From the NCBI GenBank assembly GCA_014843695.1, contig CM026390.1, forward strand, positions 59,464,870 through 59,528,869: a DNA stretch of 64,000 nt, written 5' to 3'. Origin of the DNA: Archivesica marissinica (Eukaryota; Mollusca; Bivalvia; Venerida; Vesicomyidae). Numbering within the stretch: the first letter of the stretch is position 1; each line of letters begins with the position of its first letter. This document shows, piece after piece, positions 44,300-59,200 of this stretch. The translations under genes and the position numbers were made by a program. Under the pieces are notes generated by a model. That model searched no databases and was not told the DNA's origin. It was given only the letters and a program-made list of their open reading frames with translations.

Positions 44300-47200
44300 T
44301 GCTACACTCCGTGATACACCTGTTCGTACTGAGCACATGCATTTGGCGTGTTATGTTCATGTAGCGCAGCGTGTTTGAATTTAGCACATGTGTTGGCGTG
44401 TTATGTTCATGTAGCACAGCATGTTCGTACTGAGCACAGGTGTTGGCGTGTTATATCCATGTAGCGCAGCATGTTCGTACTGAGCACAGGTGTTGGTGTG
44501 TTATGTCCATGTAGTGCAGCATGTTCGTACTGCGCACAGGTGTTGGTGTGTTATGTCCATGTAGTGCAGCATGTTCGTACTGAGCACAGGTGTTGGCGTG
44601 TTATGTCCATGTAGCGCAGCATATTCGAACTGAGCACAGGTGTTGGCGTGTTATGTTCAAGTAGCGCAGCATGTTCGAACTGAGCACAGGTGTTGGCGTG
44701 TTATGTCCATGTAGCACAGCGTGTTTGAATTTAGCACAGGTGTTGGCGTGTTATATCCATGTAGCGCAGCATGTTCGTACTGAGCACATGCTTTTGGCGT
44801 GTTATATCCATGTAGCGCAGCATGTACGTACTGAGCACAGGTGTTGGCGTGTTATATCCATGTAGCGCAGCATGTTCGTACTGAGCACAGGTGTTGGCGT
44901 GTTATGTCCATGTAGCGCAGCATGTTTGAATTTAGCTCAGGTGTTGGCGTGTTATGTCCATGTAGCACAGCATGTTCGAACTGAGCACAGGTGTTGGCGT
45001 GTTATGTTCATGTAGCGCAGCATGTACGTACTGAGCACAGGTGTTGGTGTGTTATGTCCACGTAGCACAGCATGTTCGAACTGAGCACAGGTGTTGGCGT
45101 GTTATGTCCATGTAGCGCAGCGTGTTCGAACTGAGCGCAGGTGTTGGCGTGTTATGTCCATGTAGCACAGCATGTTCGTACTGAGCACAGGTGTTGGCGT
45201 GTTATATCCATGTAGAGCAACATGTTCGTACTGAGCACATGCTTTTGGCGTGTTATATCCATGTAGCGCAGCATGTACGTACTGAGCACAGGTGTTGGCG
45301 TGTTATGTTCATGTAGCGCAGCGTGTTTTAATTTAGCACAGGTGTTGGTGTGTTATGTCCATGTAGCACAGCATGTTCGAACTGAGCACAGGTATTGGCG
45401 TGTTATGTTCATGTAGCGCAGCGTGTTTGAATTTAGCACAGGTGTTGGCGTGTTATATCCACGTAGCGCAGCATGTTCGTACTGAGCGCAGGTGTTGGCG
45501 TGTTATATCCATGTAGCGCAGCATGTTCGTACTGAGCGCAGGTGTTGGCGTGTTATATCCATGTAGCGCAGCATGTTCGAACTGAGCACAGGTGTTGGCG
45601 TGTTATATCCATGTAGCACAGCATGTTCGAACTGAGCACAGGTGTTGGCGTGTTATATCCATGTAGCGCAGCATGTTTGAACTGAGCACAGGTGTTGGCG
45701 TGTTATGTTCATGCAGCGCAGCATGTTCGTACTGAGCACAGGTGTTGGCATGTTATATCCATGTAGCGCAGCATGTTCGAACTGAGCACAGGTGTTGGCG
45801 TGTTATGTCCATGTAGCACAGCATGTTCGAAATGAGCTCAGGTGTTGGCGAGTTATGTCCATGTAGCACATCATGTTCGAACTGAGCGCAGGTGTTGGCG
45901 TGTTATGTCCATGTAACACAGCATGTTCGAACTGAGCACAGGTGTTTGCGTGTTATGTTCATGTAGCGCAGCATGTTCGAACTGAGCACAGGTGTTGGCG
46001 TGTTATGTCCATGTAGCACAGCATGTTCGTACTGAGCACAGGTGTTGGCGTGTTATATCCATGTAGCGCAGCATGTTCGTACTGAGCGCAGGTGTCGGCG
46101 TGTTATATCCATGTAGCGCAGCATGTTCGTACTGAGCGCAGGTGTTGGCGTGTTATATCCATGTAGCGCAGCATGTTCGTACTGAGCACAGGTGTTGGCG
46201 TGTTATGTCCATGTAGCACAGCATGTTCGAACTGAGCACAGGTGTTGGCGTGTTATATCCATGTAGCGCATCATGTTTGAACTTAGCACAGGTGTTGGCG
46301 TGTTATGTTCATGTAGCGCAGCATGGTCGTACTGAGCACAGGTGTTGGCGTGTTATATCCATGTAGCGCAGCATGTTCGAACTGAGCACAGGTGTTGGCG
46401 TGTTATGTCCATGTAGCACAGCATGATCGAACTGAGCACAGGTGTTGGCGTGTTATGTTCATGTAGCGCAGCATGTTCGAACTGAGCACAGGTGTTGGCG
46501 TGTTATGTCCATGTAGCACACCATGTTCGTACTGAGCACATGTGTTGGCGTGCTATGTCCATGTAGCGCAGCGTGTTCGAACTGAGCGCAGGTGTTGGCG
46601 TGTTATGTCCATGTAGCACAGCATGTTCGAACTGAGCACAGGTGTTGGCGTGTTATATCCATGTAGAGCAGCATGTTCGTACTGAGCACAGGTGTTGGCG
46701 TGTTATATCCATGTAGCACAGCATGTTCGAACTGAGCGCAGGTGTTGACGTGTTATGTCCATGTAGCACAGCATGTTCGAACTGAGCGCAGGTGTTGGCG
46801 TGTTATATCCATGTTGCGCAACATGTTCGAACTGAGCACATGTGTTGGCGTGTTATGTCCATGTAGCGCAGCATGTTCGAACTGAGCACAGGTGTTGGCG
46901 TGTTATGTCCATGTAGCACAGCATGTTCGAACTGAGCACAGGTGTTGGCGTGTTATATCCATGTAGAGCAGCATGTTCGTACTGAGCACATGCTTTTGGC
47001 GTGTTATATCCATGTAGCGCAGCATGTACGTACTGAGCACAGGTGTTGGCGTGTTATGTTCATGTAGCGCAGCGTGTTTGAATTTAGCACAGGTGTTGGT
47101 GTGTTATGTCCATGTAGCACAGCACGTTCGAACTGAGCACAGGTATTGGCGTGTTATGTTCATGTAGCGCAGCGTGTTTGAATTTAGCACAGGTGTTGGC

Positions 47201-48390
47201 GTGTTATATCCATGTAGCACAGCATGTTCGTACTGAGCACAGGTGTTGGCGTGTTATATCCATGTAGCGCAGCATGTTTGTACTGAGCGCAGGTGTCGGC
47301 GTGTTATATCCATGTAGCGCAGCATGTTCGTACTGAGCGCAGGTGTTGGCGTGTTATATCCATGTAGCGCAGCATGTTCGTACTGAGCACAGGTGTTGGC
47401 GTGTTATATCCATGTAGCGCATCATGTTTGAACTGAGCACAGGTGTTGGCGTGTTATGTTCATGTAGCGCAGCATGGTCGTACTGAGCACAGGTGTTGGC
47501 GTGTTATATCCATGTAGCGCAGCATGTTCGAACTGAGCACAGGTGTTGGCGTGTTATGTCCATGTAGCACAGCATGATCGAACTGAGCACAGGTGTTGGC
47601 GTGTTATGTCCATGTAGCACACCATGTTCGTACTGAGCACATGTGTTGGCGTGTTATGTCCATGTAGCGCAGCGTGTTCGAACTGAGCGCAGGTGTTGGC
47701 GTGTTATGTCCATGTAGCACAGCATGTTCGAACTGAGCACAGGTGTTGGCGTGTTATATCCATGTAGAGCAGCATGTTCGTACTGAGCACAGGTGTTGGC
47801 GTGTTATATCCATGTAGCACAGCATGTTCGAACTGAGCGCAGGTGTTGGCGTGTTATGTCCATGTAGCACAGCATGTTCGAACTGAGCACAGGTGTTGTC
47901 GTGTTATGTTCATGTAGCGCAGCATGTTCGAACTGAGCACAGGTGTTGGCGTGTTATGTCCATGTAGCACAGCATGTTCGAACTGAGCACAGGTGTTGGC
48001 GTGTTATATCCATGTTGCGCAACATGTTCGAACTGAGCACATGTGTTGGCGTGTTATGTCCATGTAGCGCAGCATGTTCGAACTGAGCACAGGTGTTGGC
48101 GTGTTATGTCCATGTAGCACAGCATGTTCGAACTGAGCACAGGTGTTGGCGTGTTATATCCATGTAGCGCAGCATGTTCGTACTGAGCACATGTGTTGGC
48201 GTGTTATGTTCATGTAGCACAGCATGTTCGAACTGAGCACAGGTGTTGGCGTGTTATGTCCATGTAGCGCAGCGTGTTCGAACTGAGCGCAGGTGTTGGC
48301 GTGTTATGTCCATGTAGCACAGCATGTTCGAACTGAGCACAGGTGTTGGCGTGTTATGTTCATGTAGCGCAGGATGTTCGAACTGAGCAC
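44300..48390. repeat. 50-bp satellite (~81 copies)
   Basis: The monomer contains CATGTTCGAACTGAGCACAG and GTGTTGGCGTGTTATGTCCA plus TGTAGCRCAG. Variants include TTCGTAC, TTTGAATTTAGC, TATATCC and a 51-base unit with CATGCTTTTGGCG. Higher-order copies occur at offsets of about 1751 and 1151 bases. Stops occur in all frames, so no long ORF arises. Confidence 0.95.
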
Positions 48391-48742
48391 AGCACATCCC
48401 GAGACACACACTAAAGTATGTCCACCTAACCGTGGAACCTGGTGTGTTTGTTCATCGTATAAGCTAATTTATTTCTAATTATGTCATCACAATCGAAACG
48501 AAAAAATAGATGATTGTGACTTTAATTAATAGTATTTTCATTTTATTAATGTAACTAATTATAGGATTTGAAAAACAGTGACATTGATTTACAACTGTAG
48601 CATCCATACATAAAGTGTGACGTCATTTCGTTGTCATGTGTGACTGTGGCAGCATGTAAACAAACACGTATGTCCTAGAATATGACCTCATAATTATTCT
48701 GAAATGATTCTCTAACGGATCTGGTGTTGAGTTTGAATAGAG
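48391..48742. other. No gene seen
   Basis: AT-rich; one TGACGTCA octamer at 48618-48625. Confidence 0.45.
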
Positions 48743-48755
48743 CTGGATGTGGGTA

Positions 48756-48971
48756 TGCTTAAAGTTTGTTTATTTTACAATGATTGCGAAGCACGTTTTA
48801 ACAACTTATATTAATCACTCTCGTTGGCGCATATGTGGGAAGAAACCGGAGAAAACCCACTGTCCGATCTGGCGACCACGGTACCATCTCACATACTTCC
48901 CGGTCCGAGGATCGAACCCGGGTGGCATTGGTGAGAAGCGAGCGCGCTAACCACTGCGCTAATCGGACAGT
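48756..48971 (-). mobile_element. SINE family B, near full length
   Basis: Minus-strand copy with head (TTAGCGCGCTCGCTTCTCAC, GGGTTCGATCC) and shared tail. CTGGATGTGGGTA and CTGGATATGGGTA flank it (48743-48755, 48972-48984). Confidence 0.92.
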
Positions 48972-49089
48972 CTGGATATGGGTAGCAACTCAAATAGTGC
49001 ACCTTCAGCTATCAATAATACGATCACCAACGTTACCAACGGGGCATTTCTAGCATCAAACACGTAGACTTGGTATCCAATCAGATTAC

Positions 49090-49318
49090 GTCGAATTTCT
49101 CTGGAGGAAATATATTGGTGTTTTTCGGTCACGTCATGGTGGCATCGAAGGCTTAGATCATATGGCGACTCTCGAGTTGTTACTGGTGGATTAATACCAC
49201 GGAGCGACTCATTAACCACCCTTCTACTGACCAACTGGATAGCTTCCTCTCACGCTATTGGGATTCGAACCTATAGTGGTAAGATCAAGTGATTTGAAGC
49301 CAACCACTCAGCTATTAA
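49090..49318 (-). mobile_element. Possible SINE family G
   Basis: On the minus strand a tRNA-like head reads AGCTGAGTGGTTGGCTTC and TAGGTTCGAATCCC. The downstream body is present once only, so limits are approximate. Confidence 0.5.
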
Positions 49319-50200
49319 AGAGCATTTCTTAGAAATAATGCATAGGCATAAACAGTCACATTTTAGAATTAACTTCTATTGAGAAATTATTTTGAACAAA
49401 ATTCTAATCCTTTGTGTACTTTGAATTAAATTTCGGTTATAAATTTCCATCTTAACATACACCATATGGCGCCAAATACGTCATGCACATGTCATTAAAG
49501 CGTCATACATTTGAAGGCCAATTTACATAGTATTTGTGTAAATGTCAATTAAAACGGAAACTATGCCTGTTTTGTGGCTCTCTTGTAGAGAATCATCTAT
49601 GGAGCGCATGCGTGTTTACTAACAATCTTCCTTTGGCTGGCACGGTTATGTAGTCACATCATAAATATGTAATGCATTGGAGAGATGAAAGTCAGGATTA
49701 TTGCCACACGATGTCAGATCAAGAGACAGCAATGTAATATATTGCAAGCAATTAAACTTTGAAGAGGAGAGACTGTTAAGAAATGTAGTATTGGTCTCGA
49801 GTATTGACGTTTTCATAGCAGCCCTTCAAGGCTTTTCCGTTCCAGGTAGCATTAGCTTGGGTACAAACGTGTTAAAGCTATCGTCAGAATAAATTAGTGT
49901 CTAATTAATGAACTTCAGAAGAAATCACTGTCTAACATATCATTGAAAGGATTCTGAGTAAATACATTGTGGTACAGCTAGGAAAACAACAACACTATGC
50001 TTTTAGTGTAATATTATATAATTGGATATATTTCGCACGACCTTGATTTGACCTTCAAAGGTCAACACCAAGGTGGCCGGGTAAAGGTCATATGGGGTTT
50101 CCTTTAGATGTTCAATTGAAATAATGCGTATATGTTGCTTCGTTTTCGAGTTACATACATGCATACTATACTATAAAGTCTTTGTTATTATTATACTATA
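49319..50200. other. No gene seen; LINE-tail-like end
   Basis: AT-rich. TATAAAGTCTTTGTTATTAT at 50172-50191 resembles the LINE 3' terminus and abuts the satellite array. Confidence 0.45.
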
Positions 50201-53200
50201 TAGGGATAATGAATGAGGATCCCAGTCTGTAGGGATACTGAATGAGGATCCCAGTATGTTGGGATACTGAATGAGGATCCCAGTCTGTAGGAATACTGAA
50301 TGAGGATCCCAGTATGTAGGGATACTGAATGAGGATACCAGTATGTAGGGATACTGAATGATGATCCCAGTATATTGGGATACTGAATGAGGATCCCAGT
50401 CTGTAGGGATACTGAATGAGGACCCCAGTATGTAGGGATACTGAATGAGGATCCCAGTCTGTAGGGATACTGAATGAGGACCCCAGTCTGTTGGGATACT
50501 GAATGAGGAACCCAGTCAGTTGGGATACTGAATGCGGATCCCAGTCTGTTGGGATACTGAATGAGGATCCCAGTATATAGGGATACTGAATGAGGATCCC
50601 AGTCTGTTGGGATACTGAATGAGGGCCCCAGTCTGTAGGGATACATAATGAGGATCCCAGTCTGTAGGAATACTGAATGAGGACCCCAGTCTGTTGGATA
50701 CTGAATGAGGATCCCAGTTTGTTGGGATACTGAATGAGGATCCCACTATATAAAGATACTGAATGAGGATCCCAGTCTGTTAGGATACTGAATGAGGACC
50801 CCAGTCTGTAGGGATACTGAATGAGGACCCCAGTCTGTAGGGATACTGAATGAGGATCCCAGTCTGTTGGGATACTGAATGAGGATCCCAGTCTGTAGGG
50901 ATAATGAATGAGGACCCAGTCTGTTGGGATACTGATTGAGGACCCCAGTCTGTTGGGATACTGAATGAGGACCCCAGTCTGTAGGGATACTGAATGAGGA
51001 TCCCAGTCTGTAGGGATACTGAATGAGGATCCCAGTATGAAGGGATACTGAATGAGGATCACAGTCTGTTGGGATACTGAATGAGGATCCCAGCCTGTAG
51101 GGATACTGAATGAGGATCCCAGTATGTTGGGATACTTAATGAAGATCCCAGTCTGTATGGGTACGGAATGAGGATCCCGTCTGTAGGGATACTGAATGAG
51201 GACCCCAGTCTGAAGGGATACTGAATGAGGATCCTAGTCTGTTGGGATACTGAATAAGGATCCCAGTCTGTATGGATACTGAATGAGGATCCCAGTCTGT
51301 ATGGATACTGAATGAGGACCCCTGTATGTAGGGATACTGAATGAGGACACCATTCTGTAGGGATACTGAACGAGGACCCCAGTCCATTGGGATACAGAAT
51401 GAGGACCCCAGTATGTAGGGATACTGAATGAGGATCCCAGTCTGTAGGGATACTGAATGAGGACCCAGTCTGTTGGGATACTGAATGAGGATCCCAGTCT
51501 GTTGGGATACTGAATGCGGATCCCAGTCTGTTGGGATACTGAATGAGGATCCCAGTATATAGGGATACTGAATGAGGATCCCAGTCTGTTGGGATACTGA
51601 ATGAGGGCCCCAGTCTGTAGGGATATTGAATGAGGACCCCAGTCTGTAGGGATACTGAATGAGGATCCCAGTCTGTATGGATACTGAATGAGGACCCCTG
51701 TATGTAGGGATACTGAATGATGACCCCAGTATGTAGGGATACTGAATGAGGACCCCAGTCCGTTGGGATACTGAATGAGGACACCAGTCTATAGAGATAC
51801 TGGATGAGGACCCCAGTCCGTTGGGATACTGAATGAGGACCCCAGTCCGTAGGGATACTGAATGAGGATCCCAGTCCGTTGGGATACTGAATGAGGACCC
51901 AGTCTGTTAGAATACTGAATGAGGACCCCAGTCCGTTAGGATACTGAATGAGGACCCCAGTCTGTTGTGATACTGAATGAGGACCCCAGTCTGTAGGGAT
52001 ACTGAATGAGGACCCCAGTCCTTTGGGATACTGAATGAGGACCCCAGTATGTAGGGATACTGAATGAGGATCCCAGTATGTAGGGATACTGAATGAGGAC
52101 CCCAGTCTGTTGGATACTGAATGAGGATCCCAGTCTGTTGGGATACTGAATGAGGATCCCAGTATATAAAGATACTGAATGAGGATCCCAGTCTGTTGGG
52201 ATACTGAATGAGGACCCCAGTCTGTAGGGATACTGAATGAGGATCCCAGTCTGTTGGGATACTGAATGAGGATCCCAGTCTGTTGGGATACTGAATGAGG
52301 ACCCCAGTCTGTAGGGATACTGAATGAGGTCCCCAGTCTGTAGGGATAATGAATGAGGACCCCAGTCTGTTGGGATACTGAATGAGGATCCCATTCTGTT
52401 GGGATACTGAATGAGGATCCCAGTCTGTAGGGATAATGAATGAGGACCCAGTCTGTTGGGATACTGATTGAGGACCCCAGTCTGTTGGAATACTGAATAA
52501 GGACCCCAGTCTGTAGGGATACTGAATGAGGACCCCAGTCTATAGGGATACTGAATGAGGATCCCAGTTTGTAGGGATACTGAATGAGGATCCCAGTATG
52601 TAGGGATACTGAATGAGTATCCCAGTCTGTTGGGATACTGAATGAGGATCCCAGCCTGTAGGGATACTGAATGTGGATCCCAGTCTGTTGGGATACTTAA
52701 TGAGGATCCCAGTCTGTATGGGTACGGAATGAGGATCCCAGTCTGTAGGGATACTGAATGAGGACCCCAGTCTGAAGGGATACTGAATGAGGATCCCAGT
52801 ATGTTGGGATACTGAATGAGGATCCCAGTCTGTAGGGATACTGAATGAGGATCCCAGTCTGTTGGGATACGGAATGCGGATCCCAGTCTGTTGGGATACT
52901 GAATGAGGATCCCAGTATATAGGGATACTGAATGAGGACTCCTGTATGTAGGGATACTGAATGAGGACCCCAGTATTTAGGGATACTGAATGAGGATCCC
53001 AGTCCGTTGGGATACTGAATGAGGACCCCAGTCCGTTGGGATACTGAATGATGACCCCAGTCTGTAAAGATACTGAATGAGGACCCCAGTCCGTTGGGAT
53101 ACTGAATGAGGACCCCAGTCCGTAGGGATACTGAATGAGGACCCAGTCTGTTGGGATACTGAATGAGGACCCCAGTCTGTTGGATACTGAATGAGGATTC

Positions 53201-56200
53201 CAGTCCGTTGGGATACTGAATGAGGATCCCAGTCTGTTGAGATACTGAATGAGGATCCCAGTCCGTTGGGATACTGAATGAGGACCCAGTCTGTTAGATT
53301 ACTGAATGAGGACCCCAGTCTGTTGTGATACTGAATGAGGACCCCAGTCTGTAGGGATACTGAATGAGGACCCCAGTCTGTAGGGATACTGAATGAGGAC
53401 CCCAGTCTGCAGGGATACTGAATGAGGACCCCAGTCTGTAGGGATACTGAATGAGGACCCCAGTATGTAGGGATACTGAATGAGGACCCCAGTCTGTAGG
53501 GATACTGAATGAGGACCCCAGTCTGTTGGGATACTGATTGAGGACCCCAGTCTGTTGGGATACTGAATGAGGACCCCAGTCTGTAGGGATACTGAATGAG
53601 GACCCCAGTCTGCAGGGATACTGAATGAGGATCCAAGTCTGTTGTGATACTGAATGAGGATCCGAGTATATAAAGATACTGAATGAGGATCCCAGTCTGT
53701 TGGGATACTGAATGAGGACCCCAGTCTGTAGGGATACTGAATGAGGACCCCAGTCTGTTGGGATACTGAATGAGGATCCCATTATGTTGGGATACTGAAT
53801 GAGGATCCCCGTCTGTAGGGATAATGAATGAGAACCCAGTCTGTTGGGATACTGATTGAGGACCCCAGTCTGTATGGATACTGAATGAGGACCCCAGTCT
53901 GTAGGGATACTGAATGAGGACCCCAGTCTGAAGGGATACTGAATGAGGATCCCAGTCTGTAGGGATACTGAATGAGGACCGCAGTCTGTAGGGATACTGA
54001 ATGAGGACTCCAGTCTGAAGGGATACTGAATGAGGACCCCAGTCTGTAGGGATACTGAATGAGGATCCCAATCTGTAGGGATACTGAATGAGGATCCCAA
54101 TCTGTAGGGATACTGAATGAGGATCCCAATCTGTAGGGATACTGAATGAGGTTCCCAGTATGAAGGATACTGAATGAGGATCCCAGTCTGTTGGGATACT
54201 GAATGATGATCCCAGTATGTTGGGATACTGAAAGAGGATCCCATTATGTAGGGATACTGAATAAGGATCCCAATCTGTAGGGATACTGAATGAGGACCCC
54301 AGTCTGTAGGGATACTGAATGATGATCCCAGTATATTGGGATACTGAATGAGGATCCCAGTCTGTAGGGATACTGAATGAGGATCCCAATATGTAGGGAT
54401 ACTGAATGAGGTTCCCAGTATGAAGGATACTGAATGAGGATCCCAGTCTGTAGGGATACTGAATGAGGATCCCAGTCTGCTGGGATACTGAATGAGGATC
54501 CCAGTCTGCTGGGATACTGAATGAGGATCCCAGTCTGTAGGGATACTGAATGAGGATCCCAGTATGTAGGGATACTGAATGAGGATCCCAGTCTGTAGGG
54601 ATACTGAATGAGGACCCCAGTCTGTTGGGATACTGAATGAGGATCCCAGTCTGTTGGGATACTGAATGCGGATCCCAGTCTGTTGGGATACTGAATGAGG
54701 ATCCCAGTATATAGGGATACTGAATGAGGATCTCAGTCTGTTGGGATACTGAATGAGGGCCCCAGTCTGTAGGGATACTGAATGAGGACCCCAGTCTGTA
54801 GGGATACTGAATGAGGATCCCAGTCTGTATGGATACTGAATGAGGACCCCTGTATGTAGGGATACTGAATGAGGACCCCAGTATGTAGGGATACTGAATG
54901 AGGACCCCAGTCCGTTGGGATACTGAATGAGGACCCCAGTCCGTTGGGATACTGAATGAGGACCCCAGTCTGTAGAGATACTGGATGAGGACCCCAGTCC
55001 GTTGGGATACTGAATGAGGACCCCAGTCCGTAGGGATACTGAATGAGGACCCAGTCTGTTGGGATACTGAATGAGGATCCCAGTCTGTAGAGATACTGAA
55101 TGAGGATCCCAGTCCGTTGAGATACTGAATGAGGATCCCATTCTGTAGAGATACTGAATGAGGATCCCAGTCCGTTGGGATACTGAATGAGGACCCAGTC
55201 TGTTAGAATACTGAATGAGGACCCCAGTCCGTTAGGATACTGAATGAGGACCCCAGTCTGTTGTGATACTGAATGAGGACCCCAGTCTGTAGGGATACTG
55301 AATGAGGACCCCAGTCCGTTGGGATACTGAATGAGGACCCCAGTATGTAGGGATACTGAATGAGGATCCCAGTCTGTAGGGATACTGAATGAGGACCCCA
55401 GTCTGTTGGATACTGAATGAGGATCCCAGTCTGTTGGGATACTGAATGAGGATCCCAGTATATAAAGATACTGAATGAGGATCCCAGTCTGTTGCGATAC
55501 TGAATGAGGACCCCAGTCTGTAGGGATACTGAATGAGGACCCCAGTCTGTAGGGATAATGAATGAGGACCCCAGTCTGTAGGGATAATGAATGAGGACCC
55601 CAGTCTGTTGGGATACTGAATGAGGATCCCATTCTGTTGGGATACTGAATGAGGATCCCAGTCTGTAGGGATAATGAATGAGGAACCAGTCTGTTGGGAT
55701 ACTGATTGAGGACCCCAGTCTGTTGGAATACTGAATGAGGACCCCAGTCTGTAGGGATACTGAATGAGGACCCCAGTCTATAGGGATACTGAATGAGGAT
55801 CCCAGTATGTAGGGATACTGAATGAGGATCCCAGTATGTAGGGATACTGAATGAGGATCCCAGTCTGTTGGGATACTGAATGAGGATCCCAGCCTGTAGG
55901 GATACTGAATGAGGATCCCAGTCTGTTGGGATACTTAATGAGGATCCCAGTCTGTATGGGTACGGAAAGAGGATCCCAGGCTGTAGGGATACTGAATGAG
56001 GACCCCAGTCTGAAGGGATACTGAATGAGGATCCCAGTATGTTGGGATACTGAATGAGGATCCCAGTCTGTATGGATACTGAATGAGGACTCCTGTATGT
56101 AGGGATACTGAATGAGGACCCCAGTATTTAGGGATACTGAATGAGGACCCCAGTCCGTTGGGATACTGAATGAGGACCCCAGTCCGTTGGGATACTGAAT

Positions 56201-59200
56201 GATGACCCCAGTCTGTAGAGATACTGAATGAGGACCCCAGTCCGTTGGGATACTGAATGAGGACCCCAGTCCGTAGGGATACTGAATGAGGACCCAGTCT
56301 GTTGGGATACTGAATGAGGATCCCAGTCTGTAGAGATACTGAATGAGGATCCCAGTCCGTTGGGATACTGAATGAGGACCCAGTCTGTTAGATTACTGAA
56401 TGAGGACCCCAGTCCGTTGGGATACTGAATGAGGACCCAGTCTGTTGGGATACTGAATGAGGATACCAGTCTGTAGAGATACTGAATGAGGATCCCAGTC
56501 CGTTGGGATACTGAATGAGAATCCCAGTCTGTAGAGATACTGAATGAGGATCCCAGTCCGTTGGGATACTGAATGAGGACCCAGTCTGTTGTGATACTGA
56601 ATGAGGACCCCAGTCTGTAGGGATACTGAATGAGGACCCCAGTTCGTTGGGATACTGAATGAGGACCCCAGTTCGTTGGGATACTGAATGAGGGCCCCAG
56701 TCTGTAGGGATACTGAATGAGGATCCCAGTCTGTAGGGATACTGAATGAGGGCCCCAGTCTGTAGGGATACTGAATTAGGACCCCAGTCTGTTGGATACT
56801 GAATGAGGATCCCAGTCTGTTGGAATACTGAATGAGGATCCCAGTATATAAAGATACTGAATTAGGATCCCAGTCTGTTGGGATACTGAATGAGGACCCC
56901 AGTCTGTAGGGATACTGAATGAGGACCCCAGTCTGTAGGGATAATGAATGAGGACCCCAGTCTGTTGGGATACTGAATGAGGATCCCAGTCTGTAGGGAT
57001 AATGAATGAGGACCCAGTCTGTTGGGATACTGATTGAGGACCCAGTCTGTTGGGATACTGAATGAGGACCCCAGTCTGTAGGGATACTGAATGAGGACCC
57101 CAGTCTGTAGGGATACTGAATGAGGACCCCAGTCTGTAGGGATACTGAATGAGGACCCCAGTATGTAGGGATACTGAATGAGGACCCCAGTCTGTAGGGA
57201 TACTGAATGAGGATCCCAATCTGTTGGATACTGAATGAGGATCCAAGTCTGTTGTGATACTGAATGAGGATCCCAGTATATAAAGATACTGAATGAGGAT
57301 CCCAGTCTGTTGGGATACTGAATGAGGACCCTAGTCTGTAGGGATACTGAATGAGGACCCCAGTCTGTAGGGATAATGAATGAGGACCCCAGTCTGTTGG
57401 GATACTGAATGAGGATCCCATTCTGTTGGGATACTGAATGAGGATCCCCGTCTGTAGGGATAATGAATGATTACCCAGTCTGTTGGGATACTGATTGAGG
57501 ACCCAAGTCTGTTTGAGGACCCCAGTCTGTAGGGATACTGAATGAGGACCCCAGTCTGTAGGGATACTGAATGAGGACCCCAGTCTGTAGGGATACTGAA
57601 TGAGGACCCCAGTCTGTAGGGATACTGAATGAGGACCCCAGTCTGTAGGGATACTGAATGAGGACCCCAGTCTGTAGGGATACTGAATGAGGACCCCAGT
57701 CTGAACGGATACTGAATGAGGATCCCAGTCTGTAGGGATACTGAATGAGGACCCCAGTCTGTAGGGATACTGAATGAAGATCCCAATCTGTAGGGATACT
57801 GAATGAGGATCCCAATCTGTAGGGATACTGAATGAGGTTCCCAGTATGAAGGATACTGAATGAGGATCCCAGTCTGTTGGGATATTGAATGATGATCCCA
57901 GTATGTTGGGATACTGAAAGAGGATCCCAGTATGTAGGGATACTGAATAAGGATCTCAATCTGTAGGGATACTGAATGAGGACCCCAGTCTGTAGGGATA
58001 CTGAATGATGATCCCAGTATATTGGGATACTGAATGAGGATCCCAGTCTGTAGGGATACTGAATGAGGATCCCAATCTGTAGGGATACTGAATGAGGTTC
58101 CCAGTATGAAGGATACTGAATGAGGATCCCAGTCTGTAGGGATACTGAATGAGGATCCCAGTATGTAGGGATACTGAATGAGGATCCCAGTCTGTTGGGA
58201 TACTGAATGAGAATCCCAGCCTGTAGGGATACTGAATGAGGATCCCAGTCTGTTGGGATACTTAATGAGGATCCCAGTCTGTATGGGTACGGAATGAGGA
58301 TCCCAGTCTGTAGGGATACTGAATGAGGACCCCAGTCTGAAGGGATACTGAATGAGGATCCTAGTATGTTGGAATACTGAATGAGGATCCCAGACTGTAG
58401 GGATACTGAATGAGGATCCCAGTCTGTTGGGATACTGAATGAGGATCCCAGTCTGTATGGATACTGAATGAGGACCCCTGTATGTAGGGATACTGAATGA
58501 GGACCCCAGTATGTAGGGATACTGAATGAGGATCCCAGTCTGTAGGGATACTGAATGAGGACCCCAGTCCGTTGGGATACTGAATGAGGACCCCAGTATG
58601 TAGGAATACTGAATGAGGACCCCAGTCTGTTGGGATACTGAATGAGGATCCCAGTCTGTTGGGATACTGAATGAGGATCCCAGTCTGTTGGGATACTGAA
58701 TGAGGATCCCAGTATATAGGGATACTGAATGAGGATCCCAGTCTGTTGGGATACTGAATGAGGGCCCCAGTCTGTAGGGATACTGAATGAGGACCCCAGT
58801 CTGTAGGGATACTGAATGAGGATCCCAGTCTGTATGGATACTGAATGAGGACCCCTGTATGTAGGGATACTGAATGAGGACCCCAGCATGTAGGGATACT
58901 GAATGAGGACCCCAGTCCGTTAGGATACTGAATGAGGACCCCAGTCCGTTGGGATACTGAATGAGGACCCCAGTCTGTAGAGATACTGAATGAGGACCCC
59001 AGTCCGTTGGGATACTGAATGAGGACCCCAGTCCGTAGGGATACTGAATGAGGACCCAGTCTGTTGGGATACCGAATGAGGATCCCAGTCTGTAGAGATA
59101 CTGAATGAGGACCCCAGTCTGTAGGGATACTGAATGAGGACCCCAGTCCGTTGGGATACTGAATGAGGACCCCAGTATGTAGGGATACTGAATGAAGATC

